DNA from: Diphasiastrum complanatum
Taxonomy: Eukaryota > Streptophyta > Lycopodiopsida > Lycopodiales > Lycopodiaceae
Length of the DNA: 64,000 bases
Assembly: GCA_029204225.1 (NCBI GenBank)
Contig: CM055100.1
Coordinates: 63,905,067-63,969,066, forward strand
Reading direction: 5' to 3'
Position 1 is the stretch's first letter. The number at the start of each line of letters is the position of its first letter. The position numbers and the translations under genes are program-made. This document shows positions 33,915 to 44,900 of this stretch, piece after piece. Under the pieces are notes generated by a model. The model ran no database searches. It saw only the letters and a program-made list of their open reading frames with translations, and was not told the DNA's origin.

Positions 33915-34656
33915 TCAATTCAAGATATGAGTAGTTGTGTTGCATGCTTCTGCCCAAAAAGTATTTGGCAAACACTTGCTCTTTAGCATTGCCTTAGCCA
34001 TCTCCACAATGGATCTGTTTTTCCGTTTTGCAACTCCGTTTTGTTGTGGTGAATAGGGTGTAGTGGTTTGTCTCTTGATCCCCTGATCCTTGCAAAAGTT
34101 TATCAACTCTGCTGAAAAATACTCACCACCACCATTTGATCTGAGGGTCTTAATATAACAACCTGTTTGTTTTTCAACTAGACCCTTGAACTCTCTAAAC
34201 TTGGCAAAAGCATCAGATTTCTTGCTTATGAAATAAATCCATATATGTCTACTATAGTCATCAATGAATGTGATGAAATAGTAACAACCACTAATGGACC
34301 TAGTTTGTATTGGTCCACACAAATCACTATGAACAAGATCAAGTGCCATTGGCTCTTCTTGCTCCATCTTTGGGAAATCTCTCTCTATGTTGTTTTCCCA
34401 AAATGCAACCCTCACAAATTTTTCCTTCAAAAGAGATATCAGACAATCCAACAACTAGATTACTTCTTTTAAGAATTTGCAAGCTTTGAGCACTGATATG
34501 ACCAAACCTTTGATGCCAAAGATCACTTTGACTATCAACAGTGCTTACCATAGCTTGAGTAAAAGATCTCGCATTAAATTTGTAGAGTCGATTCTCGTTG
34601 ACTCTAGCTCCTGTAGCAATCACTTTGTAGGATTCTTGATGTCTTTGACAAGACAT
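33915..34656 (-). pseudogene. Element E integrase
   Basis: Pre-integrase (LWHQRFGHIS, CEGCILGKQHRERFP) overlaps in a second frame with the core (DLVHSDLCGP). The second catalytic position reads LRSNGGGEY, losing the Asp of the usual DNGGE, and the third reads NGVAKRKNRS with Lys for Glu. Two of three DD35E residues are therefore altered. A single TGA at 33915 separates this frame from the RT frame. Confidence 0.85.
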
Positions 34657-35323
34657 TTGTCACTATCAAACTCAACCTTGAGTTGTTGATCATCGTCCCA
34701 ACAGATAGTAGATTGTTAGCTAAGCCTGGTACATATTGCACATTGCTTATTTGCTTTATCTTCCCACTGGCTAACTTCATTGGTACCACGCCAACTCCTT
34801 TAACAGATAGCAATTTGCCATCAACTTGTCCAACTTCATCACCATTGTCAGTTTCCTTGAGTTCCAAAAACCACTCTTTCCTTGAAGTCATGTGCTTGGA
34901 TGCACCACTATCAATGTAACATGTATCCTTGGCTTCATCACTTGTCATTAATGTTGTAATGAACAATTTTGAACTCTCACCAGTATCATCTTCATATTGA
35001 TCATCATCGTATTGATGTTGATCAATATAATTGTCTTCATAATAATAGTCATCAAATTGATGTTGATCAACATAATTTGTTGCTTGCCATTCGTTCCATC
35101 TCCTTCTGTTTCTTGAAGCATTCACGCTCCCAGTGGCCAGGTTTGTTGCAGTACCTACAATTTCCAGGTTTATTTTGTCTTGAATAGCCACATCCTTGAC
35201 CTCGGCCTTGATTCCAATTGCCTCAATTTGGACTATCATTGACTTTCTCATGAAATTGTTGAAATGATCTTCGGCTTGAGTTTCCTCCTCTCGGTTGATA
35301 CCTTCCACGGCCAAATCTTCCAC
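34604..35323 (-). pseudogene. Element E gag C-terminus and protease
   Basis: The protease motif YIDSGASKHMTS is a normal DSG retropepsin site, unlike families A and B in this window. Just upstream, in a neighbouring frame, is an intact CX2CX4HX4C knuckle (CRYCNKPGHWEREC, about 35110-35155), so a frameshift separates gag from protease. Acidic, Asp/Tyr-rich repeats (DQHQFDDYYYEDN, DQHQYDDDQYEDD) lie between them. The N-terminal gag half is missing. Confidence 0.8.
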
Positions 35324-35340
35324 CTCATCCTCTAACTACA

Positions 35341-37456
35341 AGAGCTTGATCATAGCTCCTGTTACGATGATTCAACTTCTCTTGACACTGCTCTTCTTGC
35401 GCAGATCATAGTACTGTCTTTTAAGAACTTCATAGCTGACATGATCGTTGGCCATATTTCTGCTCTCATCAAATCTGACATCTCTGAGTATCTTCATAGT
35501 GTTCATGTCTATCATGTAGACTCTGTAGTATGACAAATTGTTGTCATATCCTACCAGATGTCCATGTTCATCTTTCTTATCAAGCTTCTTTTGAAGCTTA
35601 TCAAGAATATGTGCATAAGTTGCACAGCCAAAGATTCTGGTGTGAGACAGGTTGGGTTTTCTACCCCACCATAATTGGTGTGGTGTCGTGTGAGGGACAC
35701 CAGACTTTCATGTCATGTTCTGGATGTATGCAGTTGTAGCTATGCTTCAGCCCATAGTACTCTTGGAGCTTTCGAATAGGCCATCATGCATCTAGCAGCT
35801 TCCATCAGGGTCCTATTCTTTCTCTCTGCAACACCGTTGTGTTGTGGTGTGTAAGCTACAGTCCTTCTGTGAATGATACCACGATCATTGCAGAAGTCAG
35901 TGAAGTGATTCGAGATGTATTCACCACCTCGATCTGTCCTGATCGGCTTCACTTTGTTGCCAGTGCATCTCTCTGCCCAATTCACATACTCTGTATATGT
36001 CAAGTGCTTCTGATTTATTTTGAATAAAATACACTCTGGAAAATTTACTATAATCATCAATGAAGGTAATGTAATATTTTGAGCCTTTTACTGAGATCAT
36101 ATTGAAAGGCGCACAGATGTCAAAATGCACTAACTCCAGAATCTTGGTCGTTTTGTAGGAGTCTTTGACAAATGGAGTGTGTGACATCTTACCCTTCAGA
36201 CATGCATCACAGGTGATCGAATTGTTCGCATTCGAGATGATGACCCCTGTAATTGCTCCATGATGTCTTGCTTGGTAAAGTGCCATTGAGTTCATATGGC
36301 ATAGTCTCATGTGCCATAGTGTCTAGCGAATCATCATGAGTCTGATGCACTTGATCTGCAGACAGGCGTACCTTTAAATGATGTAGATTGCCTTTTCTTT
36401 CGTCTTGAGTGATCAGGGTACTGGTACTAGCATCAACAACGTTGCATGCTTCGTCAGAATACATCACACGCATCCCTACATCAGCTATTCTTGCCAAATC
36501 AAGTCTTGATGCAATGTAGGCACGAACAGAACATCTTCGAGCCGTTTGTCTCTGCCATTTGTGTTGAGCCAGAGTGAACCAATATTGTTCACTTGATATT
36601 TGGATCCATCTCCAAGAACAATGAATCTTGATGGATTAGCACTTCGAAAATCAGACATAATTTGTCTTGATGTCACGAAGTGTGAGGTAGCTTCTGAGTC
36701 TAGGATCACCTCTTGTGTGTTAGGTGTTGACACTGCACACACATCTGCACAAATGTAGGCGGTTGAATAATTTATGTTCGACCTTTTTTCGTCCATTTTT
36801 GAGATCTCAGCTCCTCGACATAGGACGACTTGTTATTGTTCTCCTGTCTACTCTGTGCTGATTTGTTTCTTGGGTTCATGCGGCAGTCCATGGCTGCATG
36901 ACCCTTCTTGTGACAGTGGATACACTCAATCTTTGGATTGAGCTAGCACGAATCGACTGTGTGTCCTTCGCGCGTGCACCTCACGCAGGTCTTCTTGTCT
37001 CCACCTTGCTATTTTCGACCTCCCTTTGTTCTTCCATTTGCCTTTGTTGGTTCCCTCTGCTTGCTTATCACGATCATGTCTTTGATTTGACTCCCTCTTA
37101 GGCCTGAATTAACTCTTTGTCTTTTCTTTGCTGCTGTAGAGGGCTTGGTCAGAAGCATCCTTGTGATCAAGGTGCTCTCTAGCCTTGACTTCCTCTTGAA
37201 TCTCGACAATTGCCTTTTTGAGGCTCATGGTAGGATCCTTTGCAAGCAAGGTTCTGGTTGTCTGGAAAAATCTAGGTAAGGCTCTCAACAGATAAGTGAG
37301 CTGCTTCTCTGCTGACACTGCATTTTCTACTCCAAAGTTGTGTAGTTATAGGAATAGATCTTTCATCTTCCTGATAAAGGAAGTGAGATCTTTTCCATCC
37401 CACTGCAGGTTTGTCAACTGACCTTCCAGCATCATTATTTGACTGCGTTGTGAAGA
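35341..37456 (-). pseudogene. Family A gag, protease and integrase of copy D
   Basis: Gag is readable from 37456 down (MMLEGQLTNLQWDGKDL region, then SAEKQLTYLLRALPRFFQ). The knuckle pair at about 36900-36990 has its second knuckle intact (CIHCHKKGHAAMDC), whereas both plus-strand copies have Tyr at its first Cys. The protease reads LDSEATSHFVTS, again DSE. The integrase keeps NGVAERKNRTLM and IRTDRGGEY; the first catalytic residue region reads VHFDICAPF. Stops and frameshifts occur near 36490, 36210 and 35740. Homology to the other copies ends at 37456 within gag. Confidence 0.85.
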
Positions 37457-39375
37457 TTAGTAAAATTATATCTTCCTATCTCGAGTTTTGGGGCCATGGC
37501 TATCTTATTTCCATTGTATATTTTATTGTACATAAAGGTATGTGAATTGAGCACATAACCTTCTAGAATAGGTCGAGTTTGAGCTAGGTAGATTCAATCT
37601 TGATGTCATGCAAACGTTTAGATTACATGCAAAGTCATTCAAAGTGCATGCAAGCAACATGCAATTAGTGCATGCAACATGCAAAGTAGTTTTCATGATC
37701 TACACATGTCTAGGCAATTTTGAGAGTTGACATGCAGTACATGCAATATCCATGCATGCAGTTTTACATGTGGATCCTTGATAGTTGAGTTAACTAAGTA
37801 AAGTGGACTTTCCATGCAACTCCACTGTAGGAACTCGAGTCTCTTTGATGTAAGAGCTTCATGCTTTGTAGAGGTGAGGGTGTATACATCAGAACATAAG
37901 TGCTTTTGCTTGCAGAAACTCGGATTTGGGAGAGGAATCCAAACTCATTGACAAACAAGCCATCTATGGATATAAGTGGATCAAATCAAGCCTGATCTGC
38001 TCCAGCTGAGCCTTATATGGACAGAGACCTCACACGTGTGAAATCAGCCCTCTTTATTTGAGTGTTACTTCTCAAGGAATGATCCAAATTTGATGTTTTA
38101 TAGCTTGTTGGATAGGTATTGAAGAGTAGATTGTGTTGCTCAAGTTTCTAAATCAATTTGATTTGTTTTTAGAAGAGTTTTAGGCAACCAGAGAGATAGG
38201 GAGAGTACTCATCTCATGTGATATGCCAAAGTGAGCACACATCAGTTCTTTTCACCAATTTTTTCAATTTTTATTATCAATCAAGTAGAATTGGAAAAAT
38301 GTGAGTTTTTGTGAGGTCTTAGACTTTTCATTTCACACAGAATATTGTGTCTGAGTTGAAAGTAAGTTCCTAGAAAGTTTATCAGTTCTTTGAATCTCAT
38401 GGGAGAGATAGACTTCATACTTGCATGTGCTTCATTTCTATTATTGAAGCTAGATCCAAATTCAAGATAGATTAATTTTTTAAGTTGTGAGCTGGATCTC
38501 ACATTCTGTTGCTAGATTTCATAGGTTGGATCAACATTATAAGTGTTAGATCCTAGATTGAGATAGCAAGCAACATTTTCAACTCCATCTTTGTCATTAC
38601 TAGAATTTCTCAAAGTCAATATGTCTTCATCTGGTTCACATTTCTTGGAGCATAGTGCAAAGAGTAGATGAGAGTGCTCCATCTTATGTAATGAGAGTAA
38701 AGGATCTTTATCAAGAGTTAGCTGGTATTGGTGATGCTCTTACTCTAATGCACTTTCACTGATAAGCAGTAAGCACGAATAGCAATACTTGGAGCTCAAA
38801 GCTAAGATAGAAACCAAGCTAAAGAGAGAGCTAATAAGTCTTTTGATGATCAACTATTTATACTAAGCAATTAACGCACGTCCAGTAAGACGGTTATTAG
38901 GTCGCAAATCGCAATAGCCAGTTGGCCATATTGCGCTGACTTCCATCCAGTTAGGACTTCCCAAAAAATTACTTGCAAAAGAGTTAGGGCAAATCTTTAG
39001 CTTCAATTCAAGTGGAACAATAATTGTCTTTCAACGACATGGCCAAAGTGGCCGAAGTCTTCAACTTTTGTCAAGGACATTGATATGTCTGATATGTCGA
39101 AGCCACCTGTTGAGCAATTCCTGAGTATTTTTGTAAATTGTGTAGAAACACAAAGTGAATTGCAGAACAAGATAATAAAGTGGATGAAGATTAAAAATCG
39201 ATTATTCGGTTGAATCACTCCGACAGTAGAATAATCCAACAACTGAAACAAGCCCAATCAGATTATGACACATAGGTCGGAGGTAGCACTCTACCTCCGA
39301 CATGTGGCTTGCCCCCACATTTCTGGAGTTGCCCACTAGAGTCAAACCCCTGTGGCAGACTCCGTCATGTGGCCC

Positions 39376-39380
<5 letters not shown>
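37457..39380. other. Unassigned stretch with a CATGCA cluster
   Basis: No supported gene. A plus-strand frame near 38620-38760 reads SYVMRVKDLYQELAGIGDALTL, faintly like a retrotransposon gag helix, but it is too short to call. The CATGCA cluster is listed separately. Confidence 0.4.
37606..37770. repeat. Cluster of CATGCA (RY-type) words
   Basis: About nine to ten CATGCA words occur in 165 bp, many as ACATGCAA or GTGCATGCA, ending in CCATGCATGCAG. CATGCA is the core of the plant RY/Sph element bound by B3-domain seed regulators; here it may simply be a degenerate short repeat. Confidence 0.6.

Positions 39381-39434
<54 letters not shown>
39381..39434. repeat. GA microsatellite, about 54 bp
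   Basis: Uninterrupted (GA)n followed by purine-rich sequence to about 39520. Confidence 0.97.
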
Positions 39435-39435
<1 letters not shown>

Positions 39436-40729
39436 CAAAGACAACTATAAATAGAAAGAAAAAAAAGAGGGAGAAGAGAGGGAGTCGGGAAAAAACAAGG
39501 GAGAGAGGAAGGTGGACAAGATTGTTTGCATGAAGAGAGGGGGTTTGGATTGAAATAGTATCAGGAGAGAATAACCACCGGGAGAAAATTGCAAAAACAA
39601 AGAGACGGCGACTTGACTGCAAAAAGGAAGAAGAATAAAGTATAGGTTTTGTTTTTTGGTTAAAAAAATTGTTGACAATGTTTCTCTTTTTTTTTACCTT
39701 CTTTTCTAAACCCTAATTTGCAAAAGTTATTGGGATTGCAATGGTAAGGTTCAAGTTAGCGAAGGGTATGATCTAGTTTTTTTTCAAAACTAAAACTTCA
39801 ATATGAATGGCACATACAAATTTTACAAAGGAACAAAACTTCAAAAAATGAAATTTCAAGTAAGTCTCTCCAGAATTTCCAAACAAAACTCTTAATTTTG
39901 TTTATTTTTCACCAAATTGGCTGAAAATTGACTCGGATTCAAGCTAAAACATAGATCTAATTTGGAGGAATTTCACTAACAATGCCATAACTTTTTTATA
40001 TTATAGCTCCGAATAAAAACAATATTACCTCCCAAGGGCTAAGATAAATGGCTACTTATCTGAAACAAGAAATCATATAAGAAAAAAATATTAGTAAGTC
40101 ACTAGTAAAAAGAATTCTAGCAAACATAAAAAAAAAAACCACCAAATCTGATGGAAAAAATATCTAGTACTTTGATATGAATATTGTCATGTGCCAGTAA
40201 TAGCATCTAACATCTAGTCCATTCATAAACATCACAATGTTGAAATCAAGAAAAACCGAGAAACTAGTCAAAAAAACCTCCACCGAATATGGCAAAAATA
40301 GATAGCAATCTTTATTAAATGATTATTCAATACATCGGGCCTTAATCTCGAGCATGATTAAGCTCTCATGTGATTTAAGGTAGATGAACCATCCATTAGC
40401 AAAAGTCTCAGCTCTTAGAGAGAAGCTCCAAGAATACATAGAGTTCAAAGTTAGACAAAAGTAGAATAATCTCCAAATTAGCACGACCTCTAATATTTAG
40501 AGTGCTCTTTTGTCTCTAATATGAGTTTTGGGGCCTTATTTGTCTCAATTAAGCCTTACAACCAGTACTACAAGTCTCGCTATCCACAAATATAGCTCAA
40601 TAGTTCAGGCCAATTTATTAACTTTCCTATTGACTGACTCTTTTAATTTAGTTACGCAATTATTAAGCTCATGGGCTATTTACATGCAGGACATGACACA
40701 TCTTAACTCATTCAAGTTCTTGTAGTTCA

Positions 40730-40733
<4 letters not shown>
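39435..40733. other. Unassigned AT-rich stretch
   Basis: Purine-rich DNA at 39435-39620 and AT-rich DNA after it. No coding or RNA feature is supported. Confidence 0.5.

Positions 40734-40806
<73 letters not shown>
40734..40806. repeat. CT microsatellite, about 72 bp
   Basis: Uninterrupted (CT)n. Confidence 0.97.
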
Positions 40807-40810
<4 letters not shown>

Positions 40811-41931
40811 GTGTGTGGTCTGTTAACAAGCATTGTAAAAAGCATTGCCGCTGCCTCAGATGTGAAGTAAGAAAATAGCATATCTCACACTGTTGATATC
40901 TAGCTGAAATTTGTAGCTCTAAGTACCCCAATATACAGAATATGTTTTAAGTACATTAAACATGGCAAGAGACCAAAAGATGCCACTAAGATTGGGCCAT
41001 AGATAACCAACTAATGGAGGTGTGATGAGGCATGCAAGACATCAAGATGTGCCAATATCTCCATCAACAACAGCCTAGTGAACCTCACATAAATGCGCCC
41101 TCACCAGGCCAGATGAATTTTTTTTGCAGCTTGCGCTTCTAAGTTCCAAGATTTGTAAAAAGAGATGAATCAGAGTGAGACTTTAACGCCTATTCAGCAG
41201 TGAGAAGTTGTCTTGAAACGCAGGCCATCATTTTTCACTTTTACACCCAACATTCATGGCTTCTGGTCAGAGAAAACGAGAAAAGGACTACAGACTTCCT
41301 TGCTTTTAAAAGAGCCTGTTAACCAAATTTTGATTCTTGTGAGATAATGCTTTGTCAGGTTCATAGAGCATGAAATTTCAGAAGCTACAATCACAGAATC
41401 GTTGAAAATTCAAATAGAGGCTAAAATAGGCTGTACAGCTCTACATAATATTTGAAAGACCAAAAACAAATCCAACAACTACATGCAAGTATATGAAACC
41501 TTTTCAAATAGTGACATTCACCAAATGTACCCTATTCAAAGCCTCAGCTATTTCCTTCTGCAGAAGATAACAGCCGCTATACAATCATAGGTTTGTGTCA
41601 ACATGACAACTAGCTGTTTGCATTGAAACATAACAAACGTTACCACTACTAAGCCAATTACACTGTTTTTCAAGTCAGCAACATAGAGAGAAGTCCTATC
41701 TCTTACAAGGAAATTAAGTGGTAGCTGATCCAAGCAGACTTGCACTTTAACTAGCCTGCAATTTGTTTCTTAAAGCACTTGGTCTGCTAATCAGGAAGAC
41801 AAACTTTATGCACATATCTTTTCAAAACAATGTTTTTTAACTAAGTGGTTCGCATACATGCAGAACAAATTGATGAAGATGAGTCTACAGTTTGAAAGTC
41901 TGTTTTTTCTGTACAATTCTCTTGCAACTTG
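40807..41931. other. Downstream flank of the PKHD-type hydroxylase gene
   Basis: About 1.1 kb past the stop codon on the minus strand with no second gene. It probably includes the 3' UTR, whose end I cannot place. Confidence 0.5.
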
Positions 41932-44900
41932 CTAGACAGCTGATGCTGGCTGCGGTTTTACATTGGAGAGTTTACGACGTCGTTCCTTCTTCCATGTGAG
42001 ACATTCACCACACCAACTTGAAAAATCACGCTGATACTTTGTCAGCTCTCGAAATTCTGAACTGTTCCAAGTAATTTGCAATAATAATATGTCAGAGACA
42101 ACCAACTAGCTGGTACAGCACTTTGAAAAATAAATCAATGCTTCTTGTTTCCCAGGCAAAAATCATTGCCTAATGTGCTTCACAATCCATAGCTATGTGC
42201 ATGCCGTCACCATGATTAGTTAGTTGGGATTACTCAAACAAATGAAAATTCATGAGGCAACTGACAGTCTCTGAAACAAGCACTGCATAACTAGTTTATT
42301 GCACAAATTTTATAATGCAAGAAACATCTACAGAACAGATAAGGATCATTCCTCTTCTCACATGAAGTAGAGTTGACCATCCCACACTCAACCCAGATAA
42401 CAGAATCAGAGATTACCCAAAAGCTGGATTGTCCTAGCATTCATTAGGCAACAATGGAGTCCACTTTCTTATGGAAATATATTCGAAACTGATTATGAAT
42501 CAAATACTTAATACTGAATGTGAATTACATTTATATGCATTTCCAGAAATAGTCTGTGGTTTCGGAGTTTCCTATGTGAACTCATAAGTACATCCATGAA
42601 CGAGTAAAATAGACAACTCTAAGATCTCAATCCAAATAAATGAGCTGTTGCAGGCCTTCCTACAAAGGAACATTGCAATAGAGCTTTCCTACATGAAAGC
42701 TCTCAAAAACGATAATCATCAATCACCAAAACCAGAGAAGCATTGTCTATGATAGTCTCTAGGACTCCCTTGGGACTAAGGGAATAGTAACTTGCACCAT
42801 ATAAGAAGAGGAAAACACTTTTGACATGTTGGGTGCCGATTAATTGATTGAAAGCGACCAAATGTCTGAAAAATGGACCCAATGCAACCGGCTAATACTT
42901 GGGGGGTGTGATTAAGCTATTGAGACCCTAAGATAACTAAAACGTTAACATCTCACCTGACTACAAATCTAAAGCTCTACTAACATAAAGCCTCAATGTT
43001 TGATGAAACTGTTAAACAAAACAAACAAATGATAAATATATGCAGCCAAATGTTTTTGTTGAAGAAAAAGCTGCAAAAACCAGAGGTGCTGAAGGAGAAA
43101 ACATTGCTAAAATTGAACATTGAACCATGTGTACTCTTGACTTTAGCTATAGCATTCTACTTTTGACCTTAGACTCACAATGGAAGTTTATGACCAAAAC
43201 AATGATTAAAAAAATAATCGTCTTCCAATGCTTGAGGGTTCCCATATGCCGATCTTCGTATCGTAATCGCACTCCAAAGCGGACAAACAAGCACTAACCA
43301 CACATTAGTAAAATATATCTGGACTCTACCTTGCGCACTTGAGCTATTGGCAGGTACATTGATCATGATCAATATTTCAGTAATAATGATGTCCTTACCG
43401 CCAATATCACCCTCGTCTCTCGCATGCACCATCATGTGACTAGAGTACATCTTGGTCATGTGCATGTGCTCTTACAATACCCCACTTCCTGGGTAAATAG
43501 AATGACTGGTACTGGCCCCTCCCCAAGCACTATCTACACCTTCACCCACAACACATGGCAATTGCATGTATTAGCACATGTCACCAAAACAAAGAATAGC
43601 TCCATGTCAAGGTTTCACCTCATATACAAAGGTTGCAACCGCACGTTAGCCACTATGTACCTAATCGAGTACATAACATTCTCTCCCACTTATGAACTTC
43701 CTTCTATAGGGAGCAATATAGAGAATTTCAATTTAAATCATCATCCTTCTCGTAGGGGTTCTTATTCTAACTTATCTTTGCAGCAAACCAGAAACTCATA
43801 AACTCTGTAGTTCCTAGTTTCTGTTGTTGTGCATCTATGACTTTCTTTGGCTCTATAGGTACAAAGGATGTCAAATCCACCAGTTGGACTAGTCATGGGC
43901 GACAATTGATGGTCTGGGAAAATGTGCACAAGAACTTCGATCCGGTTAAAGCTGAGAGCCCTAAGAAGATATACTTTATTGATACGGCAGTTAATTCCGA
44001 AGGCACAATCAGAATATGAAAAATGGAGGCCTTATCTATGAGTCTATGTCCTACTGCCCTCTCTTTTAGTTTTATGTAAAGCATTCTTGGTAAATATTTA
44101 TGTACAATTTCTATCACAAATTTCAAAAAGCTTCGCAATTAAAGGGTAAATTTTTTCTAGTGTGACATATTTTGTTACTGGATTATGAAACTATATTGTC
44201 ATTCTGATGTTTAGACAAAGGTGTCATGAACCCATCCCTCTTTCAAGTATCTGTCTTTCCATTTTGCTTGCAAAAGGATTCAGGAATTCTTTTTCCTTAA
44301 TAATACCTCCGACACCAGAGAATCAAGTTTGTTCTTTGACCAGATGTGATTTCTTTTGCACCATGGCGATGGCGACCAGCATGTAAAATTGCACGCCCTG
44401 GAACATGAGAATAATCCAGCACTTCCTGAAAGTCACCAGAAACATTCATCTAAACATCATGCTGAACAGAAAACATCACCAACATGGATGCTCCTTGTTA
44501 AATAGAGAAAATTCTCACATCCGAACGGGCTTCTCCATTCACATGCATTTCACAACGCACGCCACGAAAGAATAGCTGCCCCCCACCAAAGTCCTTGCCC
44601 AAGCATACATTCAGAGTCACCTCTGAATCATCCACATGAAAACCTGCATCATAGAAATATAAAGACAAATAGGCTAAAAGAGTCAGCATGAACAGTTAAG
44701 CTGTACATCCTGCATTGCTGCAAAATTAGAACGCTACTGAGATAACATACACTTCTGAAAAGGCTCTGCAAAAGAAAAAAGAATATTTTTTGTAATACTT
44801 TTCCAAGTGTTCAAAATACCATATAAAAGTGCATCCTAAACCCAATTCAGAGACAGAGCCAAAATCACTGCCACTTAAGATGCTGACCAGTGCATCTAAG

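Larger units (their letters stand above)
31658..35340 (-). mobile_element. Copia element E, 5'-truncated, inserted in copy D
   Basis: The 3' LTR is short: 31658-31919 (262 bp), with plus-strand ends TGTCAAG and CTAACA, next to the purine tract CATTGAGGGAGAG. Coding follows from RNase H to gag at 32032-35340 in minus orientation. At 35340 the gag part meets copy D directly, without a 5' LTR, and about 300 bp of D are missing there, so one deletion probably removed E's 5' end with adjoining D sequence. Confidence 0.82.
28527..37456 (-). mobile_element. Copia family A copy D, rearranged and multiply interrupted
   Basis: Read from high to low coordinates: gag, protease and integrase (37456-35341); element E in place of part of integrase/RT (35340-31658); a short RT piece (31657-31430); a fragment of another LTR element (31429 to about 30791); the very 3' end of the internal region (30790-30719); an LTR (30718-28625) containing solo LTR F; and then a primer-binding site with about 95 bp of leader (28624-28527). 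The LTR is flanked by internal sequence on both sides, as in the tandem arrangement at 4424-13217. No outer LTR or target-site duplication of D was found. Confidence 0.8.

Noticed and set aside
44297-44425. Hydroxylase ending at the TAA (44297-44299) after LWCRRYY
   Set aside because: Splicing at AG|GTATTA (44306) to 42061 restores WCRSSEFREL and the Cys-containing tail expected for the family.
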